NCBI GenBank assembly: GCA_019113165.1
Contig: DXHV01000077.1
Coordinates: forward strand, 46,777-110,776
DNA: 64,000 nucleotides
Direction: 5' to 3'
DNA from: Candidatus Desulfovibrio intestinipullorum
Lineage (GTDB): Bacteria; Desulfobacterota; Desulfovibrionia; Desulfovibrionales; Desulfovibrionaceae
In this document: in pieces, positions 55,759 to 63,685 of the stretch
How positions within the stretch are numbered: position 1 is the stretch's first letter
Layout of the letters: each line of letters begins with the position of its first letter
The notes under the pieces: generated by a model
Seen by the model: only the letters and a program-made list of their open reading frames with translations
Told to the model about the DNA's origin: nothing
Database searches by the model: none
Program-made: the position numbers and the translations under genes

Positions 55759-55801
55759 ATATGCCGTTTCTCTCTGCCTTTCGGGAAACGGCATATTTTT
55801 G
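55759..55801 (+). terminator. Terminator after asd
   Basis: The 12-bp stem ATATGCCGTTTC / GAAACGGCATAT is followed by a T run. Confidence 0.92.
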
Positions 55802-55881
55802 TCTTCTCCGGGACCTCCTGACGTTTTGCAGCCTGCAAACGGCAAAACACCCACCAGACAGAAATTTCAGGATAAGGAGAC

Positions 55882-55919
55882 GGCGCTTTCTCTCTGCCGA
55901 ACAGGCCGGGGAAAGCGCC
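55882..55919 (+). repeat. 9-bp hairpin in the leader of the tRNA thiolase gene
   Basis: The arms GGCGCTTTC and GAAAGCGCC lie between an AAGGAG (55874-55879) and the ATG at 55929, which itself has no strong ribosome site. Folding the hairpin would shorten the distance between them from 49 to about 11 bases. Confidence 0.5.
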
Positions 55920-55928
55920 AATACGCGA

Positions 55929-56858
55929 ATGAAGTGCAATATCTGCAAGGCTGAAGCGCTCGTCAAACTTCGTGCGCACAATGCCGCCTTCTGCAGGGAC
56001 TGCTTTTTGCAGTTCTTTTCCAGACAGGTGGCCAAGGGCATAGAGAAGGAACATCTGTGCACAAGGGAAGACAGGATCCTTGTTGCCGTCTCCGGCGGCA
56101 AGGATTCGCTGTCCCTGCTCTATGAGCTGATACATCAGGGCTATGATGCCACGGGCCTCTTCATCGATCTGGGCATACCCGTTTCCTCCCAGGCAGCCCG
56201 CAGGACCGTGGAAGAATTCTGCGCGAAGCATGGCCTGCGCCTTATCGTGAAGGAACTGGCCGAGGACGGGCTGGACATCCCTACTGTCAAGGCCGCCATC
56301 AGGCGTCCGATCTGTTCGGTCTGCGGCAAGCTCAAGCGGCACTACTTCAACAGGATTGCCATGGAGGAAGGCTTTACCGTCCTTGCCACCGGCCACAATC
56401 TGGATGACGAAGTGGCCCGCCTCTTCAGCAACACCCTGCGCTGGGATCTGTCCTACCTGGCCTCGGATGGCCCCCTGCTGCCTGCCCACGGCCGCTTTGT
56501 GCGCAAGATCAAGCCCCTGTGGCGCCTCACGGAATTCGAGACCGCCAATTATGCTTTTCTGACTGAAATAGAACCGCACATAGCTCCCTGTCCCTACAGC
56601 CCGGGGGCCAGCTTCACGACGCTCAAAGGCGTGCTGCAGCGCCTTGAGTATGCCATGCCCGGCCGCAAGCTCGATTTCTATCAGGGGTTCATCCATCGTG
56701 GCCGCAAGGGCTTTGAACATCTGGCCCAAGAGAGCGGCGATCCCCTGCATGACTGTCCGGAATGCGGCTATCCCACTTCCGGGGAGGACATCTGCGGAGT
56801 CTGCCGCATCAGGCATCAGGTGGCAGCTTTCAGGGAGGCACAATGTTCCGCTTCCTGA
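55929..56858 (+). CDS. tRNA 2-thiolation protein, TtuA/Ncs6 family
   Basis: The 309-residue protein has an N-terminal zinc finger (CNICKAEAL and FCRDC), the PP-loop SGGKDSLSLLY (ATP pyrophosphatase), catalytic cysteines (PICSVCGKLKR) and a C-terminal zinc ribbon (CPECGYPTSGEDICGVC). This five-part layout is that of TtuA/Ncs6/Ctu1 rather than TtcA or MnmA. The family thiolates U54 or U34 of tRNA after adenylation, often with a [4Fe-4S] cluster. It overlaps the downstream acyltransferase gene by 16 bases. Confidence 0.88.
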   Translation: MKCNICKAEALVKLRAHNAAFCRDCFLQFFSRQVAKGIEKEHLCTREDRILVAVSGGKDSLSLLYELIHQGYDATGLFIDLGIPVSSQAARRTVEEFCAKHGLRLIVKELAEDGLDIPTVKAAIRRPICSVCGKLKRHYFNRIAMEEGFTVLATGHNLDDEVARLFSNTLRWDLSYLASDGPLLPAHGRFVRKIKPLWRLTEFETANYAFLTEIEPHIAPCPYSPGASFTTLKGVLQRLEYAMPGRKLDFYQGFIHRGRKGFEHLAQESGDPLHDCPECGYPTSGEDICGVCRIRHQVAAFREAQCSAS

Positions 56859-57496
56859 AAAAGGCCCTGGAACGGGGCCTGACCCTGCCCAACGTGGCAA
56901 GCTATGTCAGTCTGCAGACTTTGCGTCTTTTCGGAGCAGCTCTGGGCAGCCTGCGACTGGCCCTCAAGGCCCGGCTGCTGGGCGTGGAGCTCGGCAGCAA
57001 CGTGCGTGCGCACGGGCCAGTGGGGCTCATGCGCTGGCCAGGCAGCCGTATCGTGCTTGGCGACAACGTGCAGATGATTTCTTCCTGGCGCAGGGCAACG
57101 GCCTCTGCGCTCTCTCATCCCGTGCGCCTGCGGACCTTTGCACCGGGAGCCTGCATCAGCATAGGGAGTGGCTGCGAACTTTCGGGGACCTCCATAACCT
57201 GCCGATCCACCTCCATAACCCTGGGGAAGGATGTGCTCATTGCACCGGATGTCATTATCGTCGATTCGGATTTTCATGCGCCCTGGCCTGTAGAGCAGCG
57301 CAAGACGGATCCGGGCCTTGAGCGGGACAGACCTGTGGTCATAGGCGATGGTGCCTGGATTGGCATGCGCAGCATTATCCTCAAGGGAGTCACTATTGGC
57401 GAGGGGGCCATCATAGGCGCAGGCAGCGTGGTGACCAGGGATGTACCCGCCAATGCCGTGGCCTGCGGAGTGCCTGCCAGGGTCGTGAGCAAGTGA
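56843..57496 (+). CDS. Left-handed beta-helix acyltransferase (O-acetyltransferase type)
   Basis: The 217-residue protein starts at MFRFLKKALERG with GGGAGG upstream. Hexapeptide repeats occur from about residue 80 (SRIVLGDNV) and 110 onward. SDFHAPWPV contains the catalytic-type histidine, and the ending GEGAIIGAGSVVTRDVPANAVACGVPARVV is classic for the family. Its start lies inside the thiolase gene, so expression is coupled. It probably acetylates a sugar or envelope glycan. Confidence 0.92.
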   Translation: MFRFLKKALERGLTLPNVASYVSLQTLRLFGAALGSLRLALKARLLGVELGSNVRAHGPVGLMRWPGSRIVLGDNVQMISSWRRATASALSHPVRLRTFAPGACISIGSGCELSGTSITCRSTSITLGKDVLIAPDVIIVDSDFHAPWPVEQRKTDPGLERDRPVVIGDGAWIGMRSIILKGVTIGEGAIIGAGSVVTRDVPANAVACGVPARVVSK

Positions 57497-57554
57497 TGTG
57501 CTGTCCTCTGGAACAGGGCCACTGATCAGAGTTGCAGATTAGGCCCCCCTTATG

Positions 57555-57605
57555 AAAAAATCCACCTGACTGACAGCAGAAGACTGTCGGTACAGGTGGA
57601 TTTTT
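57555..57605. terminator. Bidirectional terminator between the acyltransferase and speB
   Basis: The stem TCCACCTG / CAGGTGGA with inner TGACAG/CTGTCG-type pairing is flanked by As and Ts. It serves both converging genes. Confidence 0.9.
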
Positions 57606-57658
57606 GCGTGTCTTGGCATTGTCTGGAGGGGCTCGATCGTCAGGATCGGCCGGACTGG

Positions 57659-58552
57659 TCAGTCCGACTCTTCCGAGGAGAAAGGTTCCAGCTGGCCGTA
57701 GCGCTGTGCCATGCCCATCAGGGAGTGCACCAGCTTGGCAGCCGTAAAATCGGCATGATGCAGGCCCTTGATGGGGGCCAGTTCCACCACGTCGAAACCG
57801 ATGATCCTTCTACCCTTCAGACAGGCATCAAGGAGCCGCAGCGCCTCGTGCCAGAACAGGCCTCCGGGGGAAGGGGTTCCCGTGGCGGGCATGAGCGAGC
57901 TGTCGAAGCCGTCCACGTCAAAGGAGACATAGACAAGCCTGGGAAAATCCGGCGGCAGGGGCGTTTTGGGCAGCCCCTTTCTTGCCAGGAGGTCGGCATC
58001 ATAGGCCAGGACATGGGCACTCTTGCGGAAGTCGGCTTCCTCCCTGCTGTAGTCCCTGGTTCCAAACTGCGCGAGGGGAATGTCGCCGCATTCCACGCAG
58101 CGCCGCATGACGCAGGCATGGGAGAAGGCATCGCCCTCATAGATATCGCGCAGATCGGCATGGGCATCGAAGTGCAGAATGCCGAATTTCAAGCCGGCCT
58201 CGTGCAGTGTCCGTACAGGAGCGTAGCTCACGGTATGTTCTCCGCCCAGGATGACGGGAATGGCCTTGCACTTCCTGGCCATCCGCACGGCATCGCCTAT
58301 GCGTGCAAAGACGCCGGACAGAGGGCCTGTGCAGTCAATGGGCTCGTGGGTAAACAGGCCGAGCTCTCCCGGAGCCGATTTCCCGTCCCAGGCTTCAAGC
58401 TGCAGGGATGCTTCCAGAATGGCCGCTGGGCCCAGTCTGGTCCCTGCTCCGTAGGAGACAGTCCGTTCCAGAGGAACAGGAATGATGTGAAAGCGCGCCT
58501 TATCAGGTGCGCTGTTTGGATATTCGGAGAAAAGAAAGGGTGTAAAATCCAT
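57659..58552 (-). CDS. speB: Agmatinase (ureohydrolase family)
   Basis: The 297-residue enzyme has the binuclear manganese ligands: His in LGGEHTVSY, DAHAD in HFDAHADLRD, and Asp in VSFDVDGFDSS. YGAGTRLGPAAIL and FDVVELAPIKG also fit agmatinase. It would convert agmatine to putrescine and urea. Related ureohydrolases acting on other guanidino compounds cannot be excluded. No speA is in view. Confidence 0.9.
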   Translation of the reverse strand: MDFTPFLFSEYPNSAPDKARFHIIPVPLERTVSYGAGTRLGPAAILEASLQLEAWDGKSAPGELGLFTHEPIDCTGPLSGVFARIGDAVRMARKCKAIPVILGGEHTVSYAPVRTLHEAGLKFGILHFDAHADLRDIYEGDAFSHACVMRRCVECGDIPLAQFGTRDYSREEADFRKSAHVLAYDADLLARKGLPKTPLPPDFPRLVYVSFDVDGFDSSLMPATGTPSPGGLFWHEALRLLDACLKGRRIIGFDVVELAPIKGLHHADFTAAKLVHSLMGMAQRYGQLEPFSSEESD

Positions 58553-58937
58553 GAGAAGGACCAAGTGTTGCTAAAAATTGGAAAGAGACTGTCAAAGACA
58601 TGAAAAAAAGTGTCTTGATACAGGGCATTTCTTGAGAAAAAATTTTTTTAATCAAAACAAGGCGCGTTTTTTATATTATATTGAAAAAAATAGATATAAA
58701 AAATATAGTATTCCGATATTTATTGACGAAATGTTAGCTTTATTGTAATAAAATTGTACTATTGTTTATTTTTTATACAGTTGCGGATTCTTGAACATTC
58801 CTTATTTTTGAGAGTGATGGAAACACGTCTGGCTGGCAACGCTGTCTGCACGGGCGCGCCCGTGTCCCCCGGTCAGCCTCTGCCGGCTGTTCCGTATACA
58901 CCGTATTTTCACAAGCTCCTGCTTGCAAGAGGTGCAT
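58553..58937. other. A+T-rich divergent region with promoter for the DUF533 gene
   Basis: The stretch 58590-58770 is very A+T-rich. A good promoter lies at 58723-58751: TTGACG, 17 bases, TAATAA. An AAGACA/TGTCTT hairpin occurs at about 58596-58616. No other gene is visible. Confidence 0.5.
58723..58751 (+). promoter_or_regulatory. Promoter of the DUF533/TerB-like gene
   Basis: TTGACG (58723-58728) and TAATAA (58746-58751) have a 17-base spacer. The leader to the ATG is about 180 bases. Confidence 0.65.
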
Positions 58938-59750
58938 ATGTCTATTTTCAGTATTCTGAAATCCGATACCTTTGCTTCAACACTGCAAACATTCTCCGGC
59001 AAGGCCAGAGAAGTTGTCGATACAGTCAGCAAGAACATGCCCAGTTCCGTGCAGGGCATTGGCGACAAGGCTCGTGATGTGGCCGGTTCTGTCAGCAAGA
59101 ACATCCCCGGTTCTCTGCAGGGCCTGGGCGACAAGGCCAAGGGCGTGGCCGAGACTGTAAGCCAGAACATGCCCAAGAATGCCGCAACGGCCTTCGGCAT
59201 TGGCTCCCTGGTGGCCCTGTTCGGTACCATGCTGCCCAAGGATGTTGTCAAGGGCGCAGCCCTTGTCGGTGCCGGCGCCATTGCCTGGAATTTTTATCAG
59301 AAATGGTCTGCCCAGAAAACAGCTGCAGGCCAGGCTCCTGCAGAAGCCGGAGCTGCCCAGCAGGCCCTGCCCTCTCCGCAGGATCCTGCCGCCATGCTCA
59401 TGCTCAGGGCCATGGTGTACGCAGCCCGTGCCGATGGTCATATTGACGAGGCCGAGCAGTCCCGCATCAGCAAGCTGACCGAGCAGTTCCTGCCTGGCCA
59501 GGACACCAATGCCATCGTGAACACCCTGGTCAATGAGCCCCTCAACCTGGAGCTGCTGGCTTCGCAGATGCAGTCCGTGGAACAGAGAGAGGATCTGTAC
59601 CGTCTCTCCTGCCTTGTGCTGGACATCGACCACTTCATGGAACGCAGCTACCTGGACGCCCTGGCCAAGGCACTGGGCATTGAAGCCCGTCAGGCTGAGC
59701 TGGAACAGGAAGCCCTGGCTGCCAAGCAGCAGCTGGATGCCATGTCCTAG
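58938..59750 (+). CDS. DUF533/TerB-like protein with N-terminal amphipathic repeats
   Basis: The 270-residue protein has three imperfect repeats of about 21 residues (about 21-84), each of the form GDKARDVAGSVSKNIPGS. A glycine-rich hydrophobic stretch follows (86-120, FGIGSLVALFGTMLP and AALVGAGAIAWNF), probably membrane-associated. The C-terminal TerB-like helical domain begins at about 150 (MLMLRAMVYAARADGHIDEAE) and matches YebE/DUF533 proteins. Function is unknown. AGAGG lies 6 bases before the ATG. Confidence 0.85.
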   Translation: MSIFSILKSDTFASTLQTFSGKAREVVDTVSKNMPSSVQGIGDKARDVAGSVSKNIPGSLQGLGDKAKGVAETVSQNMPKNAATAFGIGSLVALFGTMLPKDVVKGAALVGAGAIAWNFYQKWSAQKTAAGQAPAEAGAAQQALPSPQDPAAMLMLRAMVYAARADGHIDEAEQSRISKLTEQFLPGQDTNAIVNTLVNEPLNLELLASQMQSVEQREDLYRLSCLVLDIDHFMERSYLDALAKALGIEARQAELEQEALAAKQQLDAMS

Positions 59751-59791
59751 GCCGCAAGGCATCTCGGGAACCTTTCCCTGAAAAACTGTCC

Positions 59792-59835
59792 GGACAGGAA
59801 TATCTTGCCGCAAGAGATGTTCCTGTCCTTTTTTT
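59792..59835 (+). terminator. Terminator after the DUF533 gene
   Basis: The stem GGACAGGAA / TTCCTGTCC with further ATCTT/AAGAG-type pairing is followed by seven Ts. Confidence 0.9.
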
Positions 59836-59974
59836 GCGGGTTGCGCCAGGACATGAGCATGCGCGACCAGAAGATGTCTCCCGGCCCGAAGGCTTCTGCC
59901 CAATTCGGGGACAGAATAGCGGCCTGGACGAGTGCCAGATGGGTGCCGGACAGGTAGACGGGTTTGCTGCGGAC

Positions 59975-60021
59975 AAAAAGAATCAGGCGGAAGGCAGGGC
60001 ATGTCCCTGTCTTCCGCCTGA
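59975..60021 (-). terminator. Terminator of the 2-hydroxyacid dehydrogenase gene
   Basis: A 17-bp stem (TCAGGCGGAAG...CAGGG) has one wobble pair and a 5-base loop. On the minus strand it is followed by TTCTTTTT. Confidence 0.88.
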
Positions 60022-60050
60022 CTGCATGTGCAGGCAAATGCAAAAAGGGG

Positions 60051-60971
60051 TTAGGCAAAGGCCTTTTTCAGGGCATCAACGCACATCTGGCCCATGCAGT
60101 TGGTCGTGCCCACTGTGGACGAGGAGGTATGGGAGCCCATGACCACGTTGGCCAGCTCGTACCATCTGGGATCGGCTGGGGGTTCCTTGCTGAACACGTC
60201 AAGACCGGCACCATAGATGGTCTTGCTGACCAGGGCTTCAAGCAGGGCCTCTTCGTCAACGAGTTCGCCGCGGGCGGTGTTGATGAGGATGCAGGTCTTC
60301 TTCATGGACGCGAGGCGATCCCTGTTGATGAGGTTCCTGGTCTCGTCATTGAGGAGCGAATGCAGGGAAATGACATCGGCCTGCCTGCAGATGTCATCGA
60401 CAGAGGCAGATTCGATGCCGTACTGGGCCGCAAATTCCTGGTCAAAATAGGGGTCACTGGCCAGAATCTTCATGCCAAAGCCGGCAGCACGCCTGGCCAC
60501 GCACTTGCCCACGGCGCCAAGACCAATGATGCCCAGGGTCTTGCCATAGATGTCAATGCCTGTTTCCTTGCCCCAGTCCTGCTTGCGGCAGCGGCCATCG
60601 ATGACCACGACCTTGCGGGCCACGGCCAGCATGAGGGCAAAGGCAAAGTCGGCCACGGCATTGCTGTTGGCACCGACAGTGCGTGTCAACTGTATGCCCC
60701 TGCGCTGGCATTCGTCCACGTCAACGTTGTCCAGACCGACACCGTAGCGGGCAATGGCCTTCAGACGGGGCGCGTGGTCGAGCACATTTCTGTTGCAGGG
60801 ATCCACGCCCAGAATCAGGGCTTCGCAGTCTGCAATCTTTTCGCACATGGCCTCTTCGGAGAGAATGGCGCCTGTGTCGTTGCGTACAATTTCAAATCCC
60901 AGGGATTCAAGCTGAGCAAAGAGATGGGGATTGCTCTTGCCAAAGGAACGGGGAGTAATAAGGACTTTCAT
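60051..60971 (-). CDS. D-isomer-specific 2-hydroxyacid dehydrogenase
   Basis: The 306-residue NAD enzyme has the Rossmann motif GLGAVGKCVARRAAGFG (about 148-164) and the catalytic residues Arg (INTARGELVD), Glu (DVFSKEPP) and His (VMGSHTSSST). The substrate-domain loop is YGVGLDNVDV. It is closest in style to phosphoglycerate dehydrogenase-like enzymes without the ACT domain. The substrate is unknown; the gene is monocistronic. Confidence 0.9.
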   Translation of the reverse strand: MKVLITPRSFGKSNPHLFAQLESLGFEIVRNDTGAILSEEAMCEKIADCEALILGVDPCNRNVLDHAPRLKAIARYGVGLDNVDVDECQRRGIQLTRTVGANSNAVADFAFALMLAVARKVVVIDGRCRKQDWGKETGIDIYGKTLGIIGLGAVGKCVARRAAGFGMKILASDPYFDQEFAAQYGIESASVDDICRQADVISLHSLLNDETRNLINRDRLASMKKTCILINTARGELVDEEALLEALVSKTIYGAGLDVFSKEPPADPRWYELANVVMGSHTSSSTVGTTNCMGQMCVDALKKAFA

Positions 60972-61927
60972 CGAAAAAATGTTTCCGCGCAGACAGGCTG
61001 ACAGGAGTGTCAGTGTCGCATGCGGCCTCCTTGAATGATGAAAAATTGTATCCGAACAGAGGGTACTTGTACAGCAATAATTTGTTTTTACTGTAAAAAC
61101 AAAAGTGTTAATTTAGTGTTGGTCCAAGGTGTGCCGGCAGGGTCAGAAAGGGAGACAGGGACTGTCCGCAATCGGCAACCGGGAATCGGAAGCCACACTC
61201 GAGAATCGGGAGCTTTCCTGTGTCAGGCTTTGAGCCACTGCGCCCCTGAATCTGCATCAGGGGGCTGGATGTCCAGGAAGCAGGTCGTTTCGGCTCTCTT
61301 GCCCGCAAGGCCAGCAAGGACATGCCCATCGGGAAGATGCCAGGGAGCCGGCGTGCATGCTGTGTGCGCAGAACAACGGAGGCACAATCGGCATGGCCTG
61401 TGGGACGGACAGGGACCTTCACGTACCGTCCTTATCAAAAGCGCAGAAGGCGTTCCTGGGAATATCGCGCCATCACCTGCCATGAGGCGCACAGGGAAAC
61501 AGACGTTCCCTGAAGGACGAGGCTCTTGCCCGGTCAGACAGAATCGGCAAGGCCGTCATCAGGGAGAGCAGGGGAAGAAGGGCCTTTGCAGGACGCCAGC
61601 ACCTGGACAGGGTATGGAAAACGGCAAGAAGAAGGGCAGCGATACAAGGGCAAGGCGCAGCTGTTCACCGAAAAAACGTCATTCGTCTTTTGCACTTGCA
61701 GCAAATTTCCTGATTTCTCAGGATTCCTGATGCCGGAGAAAAAGGCGGCACAACAGACATCTCCCCTGCTCCGTTTCATTGTCATTGTCGGAATCAACAT
61801 ACATGTTCAATATACAATGAAATCCCACGCAGAATGATGTGATGCAAAAGATAGTACCGAACTCTGAAATTTTTTGGAAGAAATCTCGCAACTCCTCCAG
61901 AAAAGCAGAAATCATTGCACAATTTTC
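60972..61927. other. Roughly 1 kb gene-poor stretch
   Basis: The only frames long enough (for example 61035-61730 on the plus strand) have an amino-acid composition typical of shadow frames: Arg, Gly, Ser and Cys rich with no folded-domain motifs. No ribosome site, tRNA or obvious hairpin cluster was seen. The left 130 bases are A+T-rich and hold the dehydrogenase promoter. It may contain a decayed gene, a small RNA or long leader DNA. Confidence 0.4.
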
Positions 61928-61956
61928 TTGACAGTTTTTTCTGAAATACGGATTAT
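61928..61956 (+). promoter_or_regulatory. Strong promoter of the arylsulfotransferase-like gene
   Basis: TTGACA (61928-61933), a 17-base spacer and GATTAT (61951-61956). The start codon is 32 bases downstream of the -10. Confidence 0.8.
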
Positions 61957-61987
61957 TTTATCGATATTTCACGTGGAGGTGAATGTC

Positions 61988-63439
61988 ATGCGCAAACTGA
62001 CTGTCTTCCTGGCCGGCGCAGTCCTTGCTGCAGGTCTTTGCGCCGCACCAACATCCTCTATGGCCTACGAGGCCATCTGTGGCCCCCTGGGCGTCCTTCA
62101 TTACCAGAAGGAGAAATCCTACGGTGGCTACGTGCTCTACACAAATCACACGGGTGGCACAAAGACCTACCTCATTGATCTTGAGGGCAATGTCGTCCAC
62201 GAATGGGATCACGGGCGCATAGGCTTCATGGCCGAGCTCCTGCCCAACGGACATTTGTTGCGCTCGGAACAGGGCCCCGGTTCCCCAGTGAGCTTTGGCG
62301 GATGGCACGGCACACTGCGCGAGTACGACTGGGACGGCAATGTGGTCTGGGAATACACCCTGCGCGACAAGAACAAGGTCGCCCACCACGGCTACGATCG
62401 TCTGCCCAACGGCAATACCGCTCTGCTCATCTGGGAAAGGATGAGCTGGGATGAAATGATTAGCAAAGGACGCGATCCCAAGGATCCCACCGTCTACAAG
62501 GACGGCTTCAAGTACCCCGACGGCACTGTGCTGCATGATGTGTGGCCGGATGCCATTATCGAAATTGATTCCAAGGGCAAGGTTGTCTGGGAATTTCATG
62601 TGAAGGACCATATCGGTACTGCCAGGGATCAGTGGGATCCGAACTACCATCTGCCCTTTGGCTACAAGCCGGCCTATTTCGCCGGCCCGGACTGGACGCA
62701 CTGGAATTCCATACGCTACAATCCCAAGACCGATCAGTACCTTGTAAACTCCCGCGACTGGGGTGAAATGTACATCATCGATCGCAAGACCAAGAAAATG
62801 GTCTGGCGCTGGGGCAACCCCTATGCCTACGGAGCTGGCACCAAGGAACAGGGCTACGCTCGCGATGGAGATCAGATCCTTTTCGGTGCCCACGACTGCA
62901 ACTGGCTGCCCAACGGCAATGTGAGCATCTTCGACAATGGAACCAAGCGCCCCAGCGGCAACTACAGTGCTGCCTACGAGATAGAGCGCGACGGCACCTT
63001 CACTGGCGGCAAGATCGTCTGGTCCTTCAAGACCGACGATTCGAACAGCTTCTATTCCGACTACCAGAGTTCGGCACAAAAGCTCCCCAACGGCAACTGG
63101 CAGATTACAGCCACCAGAAACGGCCATGTTTTCGAAGTGACACCTGCGGGCGAAGTCGTCTGGGAATTCCTCAATCCCATGTCCGGCGACAAAGCATACT
63201 GTGTGAGAAAGGACAAGAACCCCTTTGTCGAAATTCATCGCGCCTTCCGCTACGCGGCTGATGCTCCCGAGCTCAAGGGCCGGGTTCTGAAGCCCATCCG
63301 CAAGCTCGCTCCCGATTGCCCGGACTGGACAAAGCTCTTGCAGTTCAAGCCATCTCCCTGCGGGAACAAGTCTCCGAAGACGAACAACGATGGCAACGAG
63401 AACACCAAGGGCTATGACTACGCTGTGCCTCAAAAGTAG
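61988..63439 (+). CDS. Secreted arylsulfotransferase (AssT)-like protein
   Basis: The 483-residue protein starts at MRKLTVFLAG with GGAGGTG upstream. A signal peptide ends near SSMA-YEA (about residue 27). The rest is a beta-propeller with repeated LPNGN/W-x-W blades: AELLPNGHLL, YDRLPNGNTALL, CNWLPNGNVSIFDNG and KLPNGNWQIT. This is the layout of the arylsulfotransferase family, whose well-studied member moves sulfate between phenols in the periplasm through a phospho-like sulfo-histidine. Histidines in HGTLREYDWDG, TWHNSI-like DWTHWNSIRY and FGAHDCNW are candidates. Enzymatic activity is not proven by sequence. Confidence 0.85.
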   Translation: MRKLTVFLAGAVLAAGLCAAPTSSMAYEAICGPLGVLHYQKEKSYGGYVLYTNHTGGTKTYLIDLEGNVVHEWDHGRIGFMAELLPNGHLLRSEQGPGSPVSFGGWHGTLREYDWDGNVVWEYTLRDKNKVAHHGYDRLPNGNTALLIWERMSWDEMISKGRDPKDPTVYKDGFKYPDGTVLHDVWPDAIIEIDSKGKVVWEFHVKDHIGTARDQWDPNYHLPFGYKPAYFAGPDWTHWNSIRYNPKTDQYLVNSRDWGEMYIIDRKTKKMVWRWGNPYAYGAGTKEQGYARDGDQILFGAHDCNWLPNGNVSIFDNGTKRPSGNYSAAYEIERDGTFTGGKIVWSFKTDDSNSFYSDYQSSAQKLPNGNWQITATRNGHVFEVTPAGEVVWEFLNPMSGDKAYCVRKDKNPFVEIHRAFRYAADAPELKGRVLKPIRKLAPDCPDWTKLLQFKPSPCGNKSPKTNNDGNENTKGYDYAVPQK

Positions 63440-63530
63440 CTAATCTCTTTAGCCGGGCTGCACTTTGGCAAGAGGCAGGCTCAGGATATCTTCCGCTCCT
63501 CTGCACAAGGCAGTTTCGCACAAGCTTTTT

Positions 63531-63570
63531 CTCCTGCAGGGCTCCCGATGGGCTCTCTGCAGGAGTTTTT
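63531..63570 (+). terminator. Terminator between AssT-like gene and the IS element
   Basis: The stem CTCCTGCAG / CTGCAGGAG with inner GGCTC/GGCTC-region pairing is followed by TTTTT. Confidence 0.85.
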
Positions 63571-63685
63571 GTTTGCGTGGCATATGCACAGAGGCTCTGT
63601 GCCAAAATGGCCGTTTCATTGGCTCCGGTACTGAGGGCGCCCGCGGTCTTTGCTCTCCTGGAGGCGGATGAAGTCGTTCCATCTA

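Noticed and set aside
61035-61730. 231-codon plus-strand frame before the AssT-like gene
   Set aside because: Arg/Gly/Ser/Cys-rich composition, no ribosome site and no recognisable domain.
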